From Bradyrhizobium sp. CB1650 (GTDB lineage Bacteria > Pseudomonadota > Alphaproteobacteria > Rhizobiales > Xanthobacteraceae): 64,000 nucleotides of DNA. The translations under genes were made by a program, and so were the position numbers. Below are positions 26,113 to 33,518 of this stretch, in pieces. The notes below the pieces were generated by a model, which had not been told where the DNA came from, did not search any database, and worked only from the letters and a program-made list of their open reading frames with translations. Position 1 is the stretch's first letter. Every line of letters starts with the position of its first letter. Location: positions 4,803,501 to 4,867,500 of the forward strand of contig NZ_CP121695.1 of assembly GCF_029761915.1 (NCBI RefSeq), read 5' to 3'.

Positions 26113-26131
26113 GGACACCCCTTCCGCCAAA
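26113..26131 (+). repeat. att copy 3 of tRNA-Ser 3' end (outer boundary)
   Basis: GGACACCCCTTCCGCCAAA, 19 of 19 bases as at 22814-22832, with 14 bases identical to the tRNA-Ser 3' end. It marks the right edge of the island scar. Confidence 0.8.
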
Positions 26132-26162
26132 CTATCAGAAAAATTTAAATGCTTCGGGGTTT

Positions 26163-26432
26163 GTGCCATTCGGCGCACAATTGAACGTACAATGCGCGTT
26201 CGACGTCTGCGTCGCGGAGCTGCGCGCTACCGGCATGCGGGATCTGATCGTCTTCTGCCAAGACTGCAGATGCAGCCACAACGGCAAGCTCACGGCCGAC
26301 TACGTCGATCGGTGGCCGGATGACGTTCGGCTTTCCGAACTCGAGCCGTGGTTCGTCTGCAAGGCGTGCGGCAAGCGGGGCGCGATCTTCCGCGGCTGCA
26401 GGGAAGAGACCATGATGGCCGTTGGTCGATAG
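26163..26432 (+). CDS. Small zinc-ribbon-like hypothetical protein
   Basis: An 89-residue protein with four cysteines arranged as CQDCRCSHNG and, 35 residues on, FVCKACGKRGA, a spacing suited to a zinc ribbon. The central motif DRWPDDVRLSELEPWFVC closely follows a small protein I know to be widespread in Bradyrhizobium and related genera. The GTG at 26163 is uncertain: the conserved part begins near RATGMRDLIVFC, so a shorter form is possible. No export signal. It begins about 30 bp after the outer att copy. Function unknown; zinc binding is an inference from Cys spacing. Confidence 0.6.
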   Translation: MPFGAQLNVQCAFDVCVAELRATGMRDLIVFCQDCRCSHNGKLTADYVDRWPDDVRLSELEPWFVCKACGKRGAIFRGCREETMMAVGR

Positions 26433-26602
26433 GACGGCCCCAGCCGTTGGGCGATGAGAGGAGTTGGGAGGCTGGGGTCGCTGGGGTGAATTGGGCCGCC
26501 CTGCTTCGTGCCAACAAGTCGCCGTAACCAATCGAAGGGCTTGAACCGCAAAGCTGCTTCTCGCGACAGAACTAAGGGGCAAGTGGTCGAGTGGGTCGTG
26601 CC

Positions 26603-26866
26603 ATGCGTGTCCAGATACTCACGTCACATTTCCTTACCTGCATCGTGACGCTCGCCGCTCTGATTGGGGCGCAGCAAGCATTTTCCCTTCAGGCAGATGC
26701 CGGCGCGAGGGCCGCGATATTTGTTGATCAGGTAGCCAATCGGGCAGGCAAGGGCGACAGGCTACCAACTGCGCGAGCATTGCCTAACGATGCCCGTTGC
26801 AAGCCGCCGATTGATGTCGTCGGACGCTGTTTCGCCGAAGCGAGATTGAACCAGAGCGTAGCCTGA
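26603..26866 (+). CDS. Small exported hypothetical protein (87 aa)
   Basis: Starts with a signal peptide (MRVQILTSHFLTCIVTLAAL, cleaved after about residue 28). The mature part includes KGDRLPTARALPNDARCKPP and ends DVVGRCFAEARLNQSVA. Two cysteines remain in the mature part and could form a disulfide. This layout (signal, KGDRLP motif, Cys-containing tail) is one I associate with small periplasmic proteins of Bradyrhizobium. ATG 26603 places the signal peptide at the N-terminus; the in-frame GTG at 26591 lacks support. Confidence 0.6.
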   Translation: MRVQILTSHFLTCIVTLAALIGAQQAFSLQADAGARAAIFVDQVANRAGKGDRLPTARALPNDARCKPPIDVVGRCFAEARLNQSVA

Positions 26867-26944
26867 GGCCGAGAAGCATTCCCTGCCCGCGGAAGCGTTG
26901 CTTGGCGCCTGCTCACAGCGGAGACCCTCCGCCTAATACCTATG

Positions 26945-27088
26945 TCAGAGCCAGGGGTGTCCCAACTCCCCAGCCATCAGCGCCCGCGGGGAGGGGATCA
27001 CGCCCTCCTTGCGCAGGCGATCACCCACGCAATCGCGGATGAGATTGGACCTGGTCGTGAAGCTGGCGGCGGCCGAAGCGACCGTCGC
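26945..27088 (-). pseudogene. C-terminal remnant of a ribbon-helix-helix-like protein
   Basis: 47 codons without a start: a stop sits just upstream in frame. The residue run SFTTRSNLIRDCVGDRLRKE looks like the second helix of an RHH-type DNA-binding protein and is followed by SPRALMAGELGHPWL. The N-terminal strand and first helix are missing. Tentative. Confidence 0.25.
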
Positions 27089-27118
27089 TCACTGCCGCCA
27101 AGTAGCCCTTGCAAGAAT

Positions 27119-27295
27119 CTACGCGGCCACGTCGAATGTTGCGATTAGCGTCCGCATATCTGTTGCAAGATCCCGATAGCGCTTCGCCAGCCGCTGGTAT
27201 AGCTCGCGCTCATCTCCACCCGATCGACGAGCGATCAATTCGCATTCCTCCGCGAGGCTTTCAAAACGCTCCAGCTTGGCTAGGAAAGCAGTCAT
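27119..27295 (-). CDS. Small hypothetical protein (58 aa)
   Basis: A leftward 58-residue charged helical protein: MTAFLAKLERFESLAEECEL, then DERELYQRLAKRYRDLATDM, ending IATFDVAA. Its two predicted amphipathic helices and the sequence RLAKRYRDLATDMRTLIA match a small protein family I have seen repeatedly in Bradyrhizobium. No membrane span. Function unknown. It overlaps only non-coding frames on the opposite strand. Confidence 0.6.
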   Translation of the reverse strand: MTAFLAKLERFESLAEECELIARRSGGDERELYQRLAKRYRDLATDMRTLIATFDVAA

Positions 27296-27498
27296 TGGGG
27301 GCCCCGAACGCGTTACTAAAGGGACCGGGAGCCTAATCGCCAGATTAGGTCAAAACTAACATTGTTATTGGCCATAACAGCTAAGGCAGGTGAACGAGCA
27401 AAGAGCCCCAGCCGCGGGGGCGGCCAGGGCCGCGTCGGCGCGCAGGAACGTTTAGCCCTGCCCGGAGTCGAATGGGCGACAGATCCGCGCGTCGACCG

Positions 27499-27657
27499 AT
27501 GGACAGAACGATTGCCTATGCGATCTCGGCATTCATCGTCATCTTTGGCGTCGGCATTCTCGTTGCCGGGCTCAGCTCCCGTTCGCCCGCGTTATGGATT
27601 TGCGTGGCCATCATCCCCATTGCGATCGGGCTCTTGAGCGCTTTTGGCGACTACTAG
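27499..27657 (+). CDS. Small two-span membrane protein (52 aa)
   Basis: A 52-residue protein made almost entirely of two hydrophobic helices (AYAISAFIVIFGVGILVAGL; WICVAIIPIAIGLLSAFGD) joined by SSRSPAL. ATG 27499 begins MDRTIAY. It lies 66 bp before the DUF2939 gene on the same strand and could be co-transcribed. Function unknown. Confidence 0.6.
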   Translation: MDRTIAYAISAFIVIFGVGILVAGLSSRSPALWICVAIIPIAIGLLSAFGDY

Positions 27658-27723
27658 CGATGTCGTCGCGGGCTTTGGAAATCCGGGCTTGGAACAAAGC
27701 TCCGCGGCCTCGATTGCCGTTCC

Positions 27724-28302
27724 ATGAAATGGATCGTAGGCACCCTTGCGGTCGTCCTGACCATTCTCGTGATCTATGCCGGATCGGCTTTAGTCTCCGT
27801 ATTGGGTCTCGTTTCGGCCGTTCGGAACGGTGACGTTTCTCAGATCATGACGCGGACCGACTTGCCGCGTGTCCGCCATTCCATCGTTGATCAGCTTATG
27901 ACCGCCTATCTCGAACGGCTCGGGCAAAAACGCCCATTGCGACCGATCGAGCGGATGGCGATCACTTCGCTTGGCACAACGATCGCCGACGATTTTGCAA
28001 CCAAGCTCATCACGCCAGAGAATCTGTCAGTGCTGCTCGGCAGCGGGATCGTCCGCAATGCTGCAGAGAATATCAGTTTTGGGACGATGTCATCGTTAGC
28101 CGATCTGGACGCTTCAAACGTCGTCGTCCTGCTCGGACGGATCAATCCGGTCAAGCCAGTCGAATTTACGCTTGGGTTCGGCCGAGGCGAAAACGCGGGC
28201 AGTATCAGCATGCATTTCGCGGGGGCGGGCTGGAAGCTATCGGGCGTCGGGCTGCCGCGGCGGATCGTAGCCACCATGGTCGATCGGCTGCCGACGCATT
28301 GA
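27724..28302 (+). CDS. DUF2939 family protein
   Basis: A 192-residue protein with an N-terminal signal or anchor (VGTLAVVLTILVIYAGSALV) and an extracytoplasmic domain matching DUF2939: an early conserved block (LVSAVRNGDVSQIMTRTDLP, RVRHSIVDQLMTAYLERLG) and a late beta-strand block (RINPVKPVEFTLGFGRG, SMHFAGAGWKLSGVGLP). Family length fits. The family has no known biochemical role; members are anchored proteins facing the periplasm. No clear ribosome-binding site precedes ATG 27724. A small membrane gene lies upstream and another downstream. Confidence 0.78.
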   Translation: MKWIVGTLAVVLTILVIYAGSALVSVLGLVSAVRNGDVSQIMTRTDLPRVRHSIVDQLMTAYLERLGQKRPLRPIERMAITSLGTTIADDFATKLITPENLSVLLGSGIVRNAAENISFGTMSSLADLDASNVVVLLGRINPVKPVEFTLGFGRGENAGSISMHFAGAGWKLSGVGLPRRIVATMVDRLPTH

Positions 28303-28377
28303 TTCACATCGTTAAAGGGAATCTACTCCCGCCTCGGGCAGGCTTGCGCGAGACGCTCCTTTTGGTGGGAGGCTGCA

Positions 28378-28566
28378 ATGCTGGCTTTGGAATTGCCGCA
28401 CTGGTTGATCATTGCGGGCAGCGGGTTGGTAGTCACTGGGCTCATTGGCCTGGGGCTTAACCGAAACAAGCAAGTTGACGGCGACCCCGTCGCGCTCCCA
28501 GGCGACCCGGATTCATGGAGATCCAGGGAGGCAGATGAGTCGGCCGCCGCGGCCGTCCCGGATTGA
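28378..28566 (+). CDS. Small single-span membrane protein (62 aa)
   Basis: One hydrophobic helix (HWLIIAGSGLVVTGLIGLGL) followed by a polar, acidic tail (NRNKQVDGDPVALPGDPDSW). GGGAGG sits at ideal spacing before the ATG, which supports translation. It lies about 75 bp after the DUF2939 gene. Function unknown. Confidence 0.6.
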   Translation: MLALELPHWLIIAGSGLVVTGLIGLGLNRNKQVDGDPVALPGDPDSWRSREADESAAAAVPD

Positions 28567-28716
28567 CGCAGGCTGCAGAGGTGCGCTGCGGAAGGACACG
28601 CCTGAACTCACGCGGCACTTGAGCACTTGCGAACGGCTTCCGATTGGCGGCTGTCCCAGGTATCTTCTCGGGCGCGACAGACGCGCCATGATGCGGTCAG
28701 CAGCGGACATCCTCGT

Positions 28717-29547
28717 GTGAACAATACTGCACCGACCAGTGTCGCCGAAGGCCAGCGGAAGCGGAAATGGCCCTTCTGGCTGGCATCTCTAGTTCTGGCC
28801 TATCTGGCATTGGCCTATCTTTTCTTGCCCGCCCTCTGGAGTCATCACGAACGCGAGCCGGGGCTCGCGTCGCTGCCGATGATCACCAGGACGTCAGCCG
28901 ACATCCCGGGTGATCCACTGAACGTCGGGCTTGTTGGCGACAAGGAAGACATCGTCCGAGCCATGACTGCGGCAGGTTGGTATGCGGCTGATCCCGTTAC
29001 ACTGCGTTCGAGCGTCGAAATCGTCGGCAGCGTGATACTAGATCGCCCCTATCGCGATGCGCCTGTCAGTCCTCTATACTACCAAGGGAAGAAACAGCAG
29101 CTTGCGTTCGAGAAGCCCGACGGGCGCAGCGCAGATCGGCGCAATCACGTTCGGTTCTGGAAGGTGCTCGAGAGCGGCGACGACACGCGGCCGGTCTGGC
29201 TCGGGTCGGCGACGTTCGACCGGGGCGTTGGACTGAGCCACGATACGGGCCAAGTGACCCATCACATTGCTTCGGACATTGATGCCGAGCGCAATCTTCT
29301 GATGACAGATCTACGCAAGGCGCGCGTTGTCAGCAGCTTCTTTCAGATCTCGGGCATCGGCCCGACGCTATTTGGCAGGAACGGTGGTGGCGATCCTTAC
29401 TACACGGACGGCGAAATCCATCTTGCTGTCTTGATGCCCGGAGCTGCGATTGGACCTGTCGACCCGGCAACGCTTCCTCCGCCCGCGCTCATTGCGCTGA
29501 AGGACACTGTGTGGCGATCGATTTCCGACCAGGTCGGGGCACGATGA
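28717..29547 (+). CDS. LssY C-terminal-domain-like membrane-anchored protein
   Basis: About 276 residues. One membrane span (WLASLVLAYLALAYLFLPAL) near residue 25 anchors a large soluble domain. That domain has the LssY C-terminal pattern: GDPLNVGLVGDKEDIVRAM, TAAGWYAADPVTLRSSVEIV, YRDAPVSPLYYQGKKQQLAF, PVWLGSATFDRGVGLSH. LssY_C domains occur beside or fused to PAP2 phosphatases in type I secretion or lipid-related loci; here the domain stands alone. GTG 28717 is preferred because it puts the span close to the N-terminus, but the Shine-Dalgarno is weak and TTG 28627 remains possible. Confidence 0.75.
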   Translation: MNNTAPTSVAEGQRKRKWPFWLASLVLAYLALAYLFLPALWSHHEREPGLASLPMITRTSADIPGDPLNVGLVGDKEDIVRAMTAAGWYAADPVTLRSSVEIVGSVILDRPYRDAPVSPLYYQGKKQQLAFEKPDGRSADRRNHVRFWKVLESGDDTRPVWLGSATFDRGVGLSHDTGQVTHHIASDIDAERNLLMTDLRKARVVSSFFQISGIGPTLFGRNGGGDPYYTDGEIHLAVLMPGAAIGPVDPATLPPPALIALKDTVWRSISDQVGAR

Positions 29548-29600
29548 CTTCATTGGCAATCTTCTTTCGCGCGCGGCCCGATCTCGATCTTGCCGGCGCC

Positions 29601-30284
29601 TCAGGCGGCGAAGTCTGTCGAGAGGCCGGAGGCTTCGCGCTGAGTTGAGTAGCCGGCAAGACGTTGCGCGACGGCTTTCTGACCTTCCGCCATCATGGCC
29701 TGGAACGCGGCGTCCAATTGCGCACGCGTATAATTCGTCGAGCGGGTTTGACGTGGTGTCCATTGGGACTGCGTGATCGCAGTAGGAGCCTTTTCAACCG
29801 TGCCGCCGATCGCGTTTGCGATGTATTCCGCTCGCCAATGCGCCAAATCGGGGCCGTTCAAACCCGGAGGGTCTTGCAGGCTTCCGACCTTTCCTGCGGC
29901 ATCGTTGGTCATCGCCGAAGAACCACCGTTATAGAGGGTCGCAACGACTTTGCCGTTGACCTTGACGGTCGCATAGATGTTTTGCGGGGCATTGTCCGGC
30001 ACGTCCAGCGCAGAGCTCGATTGAGCGGCTTGCATCCGCAACCAATTCGTCGCCATCAAATCGCGAAGCTCGGGATTGTCACTGACCGAGATGATCTTCA
30101 GTCCCGAAGTGTCGATTCTCTTGAGAGTCGATACTGGAATTCCCGGCGTTGCAATTCCTGCCGACGCACTTCCGTCCACACTGGCCGAAGACAACGTCTC
30201 GGCAGAGGAGAACGGGGTCGTGCTCGATGGGTAGATTGGTGCGAGACGCAAAAGGCTCGCGTTGTTTGCCATGGCCGCAATCAT
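29601..30284 (-). CDS. Hypothetical protein, Ser/Ala-rich N-terminus
   Basis: A 227-residue leftward protein. The N-terminal 60 residues are low-complexity Ser/Thr/Ala (YPSSTTPFSSAETLSSASVD). The middle includes NIYATVKVNGKVVATLYNGG, and the C-terminal half is helical (NGPDLAHWRAEYIANAIGGT; AQLDAAFQAMMAEGQKAVAQ). No signal peptide or membrane span. GGGGG precedes ATG 30284. The Ser/Thr-rich beginning recalls rhizobial proteins exported by unconventional routes, but I see no diagnostic signal. It is convergent with the LssY-like gene, stops about 50 bp apart. Function unknown. Confidence 0.6.
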   Translation of the reverse strand: MIAAMANNASLLRLAPIYPSSTTPFSSAETLSSASVDGSASAGIATPGIPVSTLKRIDTSGLKIISVSDNPELRDLMATNWLRMQAAQSSSALDVPDNAPQNIYATVKVNGKVVATLYNGGSSAMTNDAAGKVGSLQDPPGLNGPDLAHWRAEYIANAIGGTVEKAPTAITQSQWTPRQTRSTNYTRAQLDAAFQAMMAEGQKAVAQRLAGYSTQREASGLSTDFAA

Positions 30285-30724
30285 GGGTCCCCCTCATCAG
30301 TCATTTGGGCCAGATACAAGCACTGTGCCAACGCCTAAGCGATTGATCAGGCTTGCGGTCATTGTTCTCGAAGTGGCTGAGCGTCGGAAAATCTTGCCGG
30401 CAGCGGCAAAACTTTCCACGCGAGCGAATGCGGAACGACGGCTAGCTCGACGGATCCTGCGAGGATGGCGTGATGCCGCTGTTTTGCCCGACGTGTCAAA
30501 CGACTTGACGCTCGAAAATCATGCCGGCGCAGGACGGCGGCTACTGTGCATGGGGTTGTTTTCGACATTTTTTCGTACGGCTGCTCATGTCGCGTGAGGC
30601 GACCAGGCGGAGTCGTGCTCCTCTCGTCACTAAGCACCTGATATTTTGATGACTTTGGTCCGCCGCGCAGGTTAGCCTGGGTGGGGTCTTCGGAACTTCG
30701 CAGCCGCTTCGGCGTTGTCTCGGC
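30285..30724. other. Intergenic region between divergent small genes
   Basis: No gene supported. It separates the leftward 227-aa gene from a rightward 63-aa gene and should hold both promoters. Its frames are long only because stops are rare in GC-rich sequence. Confidence 0.4.
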
Positions 30725-30916
30725 ATGACCGAGAACGTGTCCTTCCGACGCAAACCCCTTACGCCCGAACAGCGTCAGGCGCGCGATGCGGCCCGGCGTG
30801 TAGAGGCGGAAAAAGCCATGCGCGACTATGAGGCCGCGCAAAAGGCATTTCATGCCAATCGCGAACGACTGAAGGCCGAACGGCTCGCTCGCGAGGCGGC
30901 TGCGGCCAAGGGGTGA
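30725..30916 (+). CDS. Small charged helical protein (63 aa)
   Basis: A 63-residue, very hydrophilic protein: MTENVSFRRKPLTPEQRQAR, then EAEKAMRDYEAAQKAFHANR, ending AREAAAAKG. Practically all of it is predicted as one long helix, possibly a coiled coil. I recognise the type as a conserved small protein in Bradyrhizobiaceae. No strong ribosome-binding site. Function unknown. Confidence 0.55.
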   Translation: MTENVSFRRKPLTPEQRQARDAARRVEAEKAMRDYEAAQKAFHANRERLKAERLAREAAAAKG

Positions 30917-31176
30917 GCATCAAGGGTTGATCATCGAGGGCTGATCATCCGGTCCGGCCGCAGAGGCCTCGTCCCAGCACTACTGTTCCTGAAAGGCAGC
31001 CGGCGAACAGCGCCGGCTGATCCACGCCGCGCGCTCCAGGCAAACTCGCGCGCCCGGACGGCGGAGGCTTGACTGTGTTCCGCTTCCGGGAGGAAGATTC
31101 GATCGATCCCGAACTGACGAGAACCACAGAGACGATCGCTTCCAGTCCCAATCGGCGCAACGCAATGGAGCTGACG

Positions 31177-31506
31177 ATGACCACGTTCGACAAGCGCGAG
31201 CAGGGTTTTGAGGCCAAATTCGCCCACGACGAGGAGCTCATGTTCAAGGCCACGGCCCGGTCCAACAAGCTGCTCGGGATGTGGGCCGCAGGGCAGCTCG
31301 GGCTCACGGGCGATGCCGCGGCAAGCTATGCGACCACGCTGGTCACGGAGAACCTGGCGAACCAGACGATGGACGAGACCTTGCGCAAGGTGTCGGACGA
31401 CCTAGCCGGCAAGGGGATTTCATCGGAGCAGGTTGCTCAAAAGCTCAGGGAATGCATGCACCAGGCGCTGGCGCAGCTCGAGGCCACGCCGAGGGAGCAG
31501 CGCTAG
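31177..31506 (+). CDS. ATP synthase inhibitor subunit zeta (DUF1476)
   Basis: A 109-residue member of the alphaproteobacterial zeta/DUF1476 family. The start MTTFDKREQGFEAKFAHDEE and the following LMFKATARSNKLLGMWAA are diagnostic. In Paracoccus the family member binds F1 and blocks ATP hydrolysis through its N-terminal helix; in other alphaproteobacteria inhibition may be weak. Cytoplasmic, four helices. ATG 31177 is chosen for its GGAG six bases upstream. It stands alone, away from the ATP synthase genes, as is usual. The following UPF0114 gene is convergent, 25 bp away. Confidence 0.9.
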   Translation: MTTFDKREQGFEAKFAHDEELMFKATARSNKLLGMWAAGQLGLTGDAAASYATTLVTENLANQTMDETLRKVSDDLAGKGISSEQVAQKLRECMHQALAQLEATPREQR

Positions 31507-31531
31507 CGGTCGATCTCGATCGGCAGCGGTG

Positions 31532-32044
31532 TCACTCCGCGTGCCGGCGCACGCCGCTGTCGCCGAGCCTGTCGACGAAGGCGATCCCGATCGCCGAGAC
31601 CACGAAGGTGATGTGGATCAGGACCTGCCACATCACGCCCTTTTCGGTGAAGCCGGCGCGGTCCGAGCCGAGGTTGCCGGCCTCGATGAAGGTGCGCAGC
31701 AGCGCGATCGAGGAGATGCCGATGATGGCCATCGCGAGCTTGATCTTGAGCACGCTCGCATTGACGTGGCCGAGCCATTCCCGCTCGTCGGGATGGCCCT
31801 GAAGATCGAGCCGGGACACGAAGGTCTCGTAGCCGCCGACGATCACCATCACGAGCAGATTGGAGATCATCACCACGTCGATCAGCGCGAGCACGCTCAT
31901 CATGATCTGCTGCTCGGTCAGATCGAGGGCGTGCCAGGAGAGATGCCAGAGCTCCTTGACGAACAGCGCGATGTAGACGCACTGCGCGATGATCAGCCCG
32001 AGATAAAGCGGCAATTGCAGCCAGCGCGAGCCCAAGATGACCAT
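31532..32044 (-). CDS. UPF0114 (YqhA-like) membrane protein
   Basis: A 170-residue integral membrane protein of the UPF0114/YqhA family, normal length. Conserved pieces: SRWLQLPLYLGLIIAQCVYI at the N-terminus, LALIDVVMISNLLVMVIVGG and YETFVSRLD in the middle, and a C-terminal span IHITFVVSAIGIAFVDRL. Four spans are expected. Function unknown. ATG 32044 begins with only three residues before the conserved part, so a start slightly upstream is possible (the frame is open). It is convergent with the zeta gene. Confidence 0.85.
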   Translation of the reverse strand: MVILGSRWLQLPLYLGLIIAQCVYIALFVKELWHLSWHALDLTEQQIMMSVLALIDVVMISNLLVMVIVGGYETFVSRLDLQGHPDEREWLGHVNASVLKIKLAMAIIGISSIALLRTFIEAGNLGSDRAGFTEKGVMWQVLIHITFVVSAIGIAFVDRLGDSGVRRHAE

Positions 32045-32227
32045 CGGCAGTGCACGCAGGCGCGGCGAGGGCAGGCGGGTCCGGTCCTGGTCTCAGTCTC
32101 AACCGACATTCGATATCCACGCAATCCAAGTGATCCGATCCCCTGTAGCCCGACAAGATGGCCGGCAGAAGACGCCGCACCTGCGGATAGCTCCCCTGCG
32201 GAGCGCGCGGCCGCATGCTAGTCTGTC

Positions 32228-32253
32228 AACGAGCCGTCGTGCGACGGCTCGTT
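32228..32253. repeat. Near-perfect 26-bp palindrome
   Basis: AACGAGCCGTCG, TG, CGACGGCTCGTT: 12-bp arms with a 2-base centre, 14 bp before the start of the small exported gene. It could be a leader hairpin or an operator; not assignable. Confidence 0.55.
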
Positions 32254-32267
32254 GTGGAGGTTGGCCG

Positions 32268-32549
32268 GTGAGCAGCAGCAGTCTTCCTGGCAGGATCGTC
32301 GTCGTAGCCATCCTCGTCCTTGGCGCCGGCACGACCGGCGGGTCAGCCGCGCCGCTGACGCCGTTTCGCTACGAGGCACAGGCGCAGCGCCATTGCCCCG
32401 GCGACAAGGTGGTGTGGCTGGATTTCAGGAAGGGCCTCTACTACGCCAAGGGTCAGAAGCGCTACGGCCAGGGTTTTGACGGCAGCTTCGTCTGCCTGAA
32501 CGAGGTCCGCAGCAGCTCCTATCGCCGCTCGCTGTTGGGCTTGCGCTGA
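32268..32549 (+). CDS. Small exported protein with paired cysteines
   Basis: A 93-residue protein with a signal peptide (RIVVVAILVLGAGTTGGSAA). The mature domain contains HCPGDKVVWLDFRKGLYYAK and YGQGFDGSFVCLNEVRSSSY; two Cys about 35 residues apart probably form a disulfide. I recognise the CPGD-VVWL ... YVC pattern as a small periplasmic protein family frequent in Bradyrhizobium. GTG 32268 has GAGG upstream and gives a proper signal peptide; the long upstream frame is not used. A 26-bp palindrome lies just ahead of it. Function unknown. Confidence 0.7.
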   Translation: MSSSSLPGRIVVVAILVLGAGTTGGSAAPLTPFRYEAQAQRHCPGDKVVWLDFRKGLYYAKGQKRYGQGFDGSFVCLNEVRSSSYRRSLLGLR

Positions 32550-32582
32550 GCGGCGCGCAGCCGGGCTTGGAAAGGAAGCCAG

Positions 32583-32711
32583 CTATTTCTCGCTGGGCAG
32601 CTTTACCGGCACGTGCGGCGAGCTGCTGACGACCCGAGGGCTTCCGTCGGGATAGGTGCGGCCGCCGCGGATCAGCGATTCTAGGACCAGTATGAATTTC
32701 TCGGCAAGCAT
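32583..32711 (-). CDS. Small hypothetical protein (42 aa)
   Basis: Leftward; starts MLAEKFILVLESLIRGGRTY and ends VSSSPHVPVKLPSEK. GAGGG precedes the ATG. The ending SPRV-SSSPHVPVKLPSEK is one I recognise from many short Bradyrhizobium proteins. Function unknown. The frame extends to 32780 without a better start. Confidence 0.55.
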   Translation of the reverse strand: MLAEKFILVLESLIRGGRTYPDGSPRVVSSSPHVPVKLPSEK

Positions 32712-32861
32712 CTGCGTCACCCTCGTTGGTGATGGCCTCTTGAAATTAAGTCGAGGCGAGCGACGCAGAAATTCAATCAACTAAAAAGGAGCCGGACGAT
32801 TCGGGACAATCACGCCTTGCTGCGACGCGGTGCGCTATGGCCGACCAGAGGAAGGCGGGCG

Positions 32862-32960
32862 TCAGCCGAAGGCCAGCGCCACGAGGCTCGAGCACAGCAG
32901 CACGAGACCGCCAGCGGTCAATGCCAGGAAACCGTCGGATACGAAATCATGGTTGCGCAT
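32862..32960 (-). CDS. 32-residue membrane microprotein
   Basis: MRNHDFVSDGFLALTAGGLV followed by LLCSSLVALAFG: a short polar head and one hydrophobic helix that ends the protein. AGG lies eight bases before the ATG. Only topology and ribosome-binding site support it. Confidence 0.45.
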   Translation of the reverse strand: MRNHDFVSDGFLALTAGGLVLLCSSLVALAFG

Positions 32961-33062
32961 GAGACACCTGCCGCTCTTGTCTTCGATGCTCCGCCGGATT
33001 GATTAAAAATGTCCGAACGTGCCGTCGTGGAAGAGGTGATGCTTGTCGCCGCGCGAGCGCCA

Positions 33063-33152
33063 TCAGGCGCGCGTGCGGTAACCTTCAAACGCATGGGCCA
33101 GGAAGATGCCTGCGCTTACCAGACCCATCAGTGCCGAAACCGTCTCGATCAT
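33063..33152 (-). CDS. 29-residue membrane microprotein
   Basis: MIETVSALMGLVSAGIFLAH, then AFEGYRTRA: one hydrophobic helix with a basic tail. I recognise this short sequence as conserved in Bradyrhizobium. The start is the internal ATG at 33152 of a longer frame. Function unknown. Confidence 0.55.
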   Translation of the reverse strand: MIETVSALMGLVSAGIFLAHAFEGYRTRA

Positions 33153-33518
33153 CGTCAAATTCCAATCCGCCCCTGCATCCCGAGAGAACGCGTGCGGCCT
33201 TGCACAGTCAAAAGAATTCCAGTGAGAACGGCGACAATCGGGATGGAGTGAGGATTCGGCGCAACAGCCTGTCCGGGACTGGCACAGACGCAGCACGACG
33301 GGCGCGTCGGCGTTCCGTGGTTCAACGGGGAGGGACGAAGGTCTGGTTTACCATCTTGGCGCGACGCTCGCGCGTTCCCCATTTTCGCCGTCTTCAGGTT
33401 GCGATATCGTCACGACTTCCGACGCGGTGGTGGGCCGTGCCGGGCAAAGACCGGCAGAAGGCTCTCTCGCGGACAAGGCGGGTTGGGCTCGCGTCCGGCG
33501 AAATGGTATTTGGGGCGA
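33153..33518. other. Upstream region of rlpA
   Basis: No gene supported. It holds the promoters of rlpA (rightward) and of the 29-residue gene (leftward). The frames over it lack starts with ribosome-binding sites. Confidence 0.35.

Larger units (their letters stand above)
18299..26131. other. Remnant genomic island downstream of tRNA-Ser
   Basis: Delimited by tRNA-Ser on the left and the outermost copy of its 3' end on the right, with another copy in the middle. Contents are small hypothetical genes, a ligase fragment, a frameshifted gene and one large membrane protein. GC is visibly lower in much of it, especially 22.9-25.4 kb. No integrase, relaxase or transposase is present, so it is a decayed or non-autonomous island. 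Confidence 0.65.
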
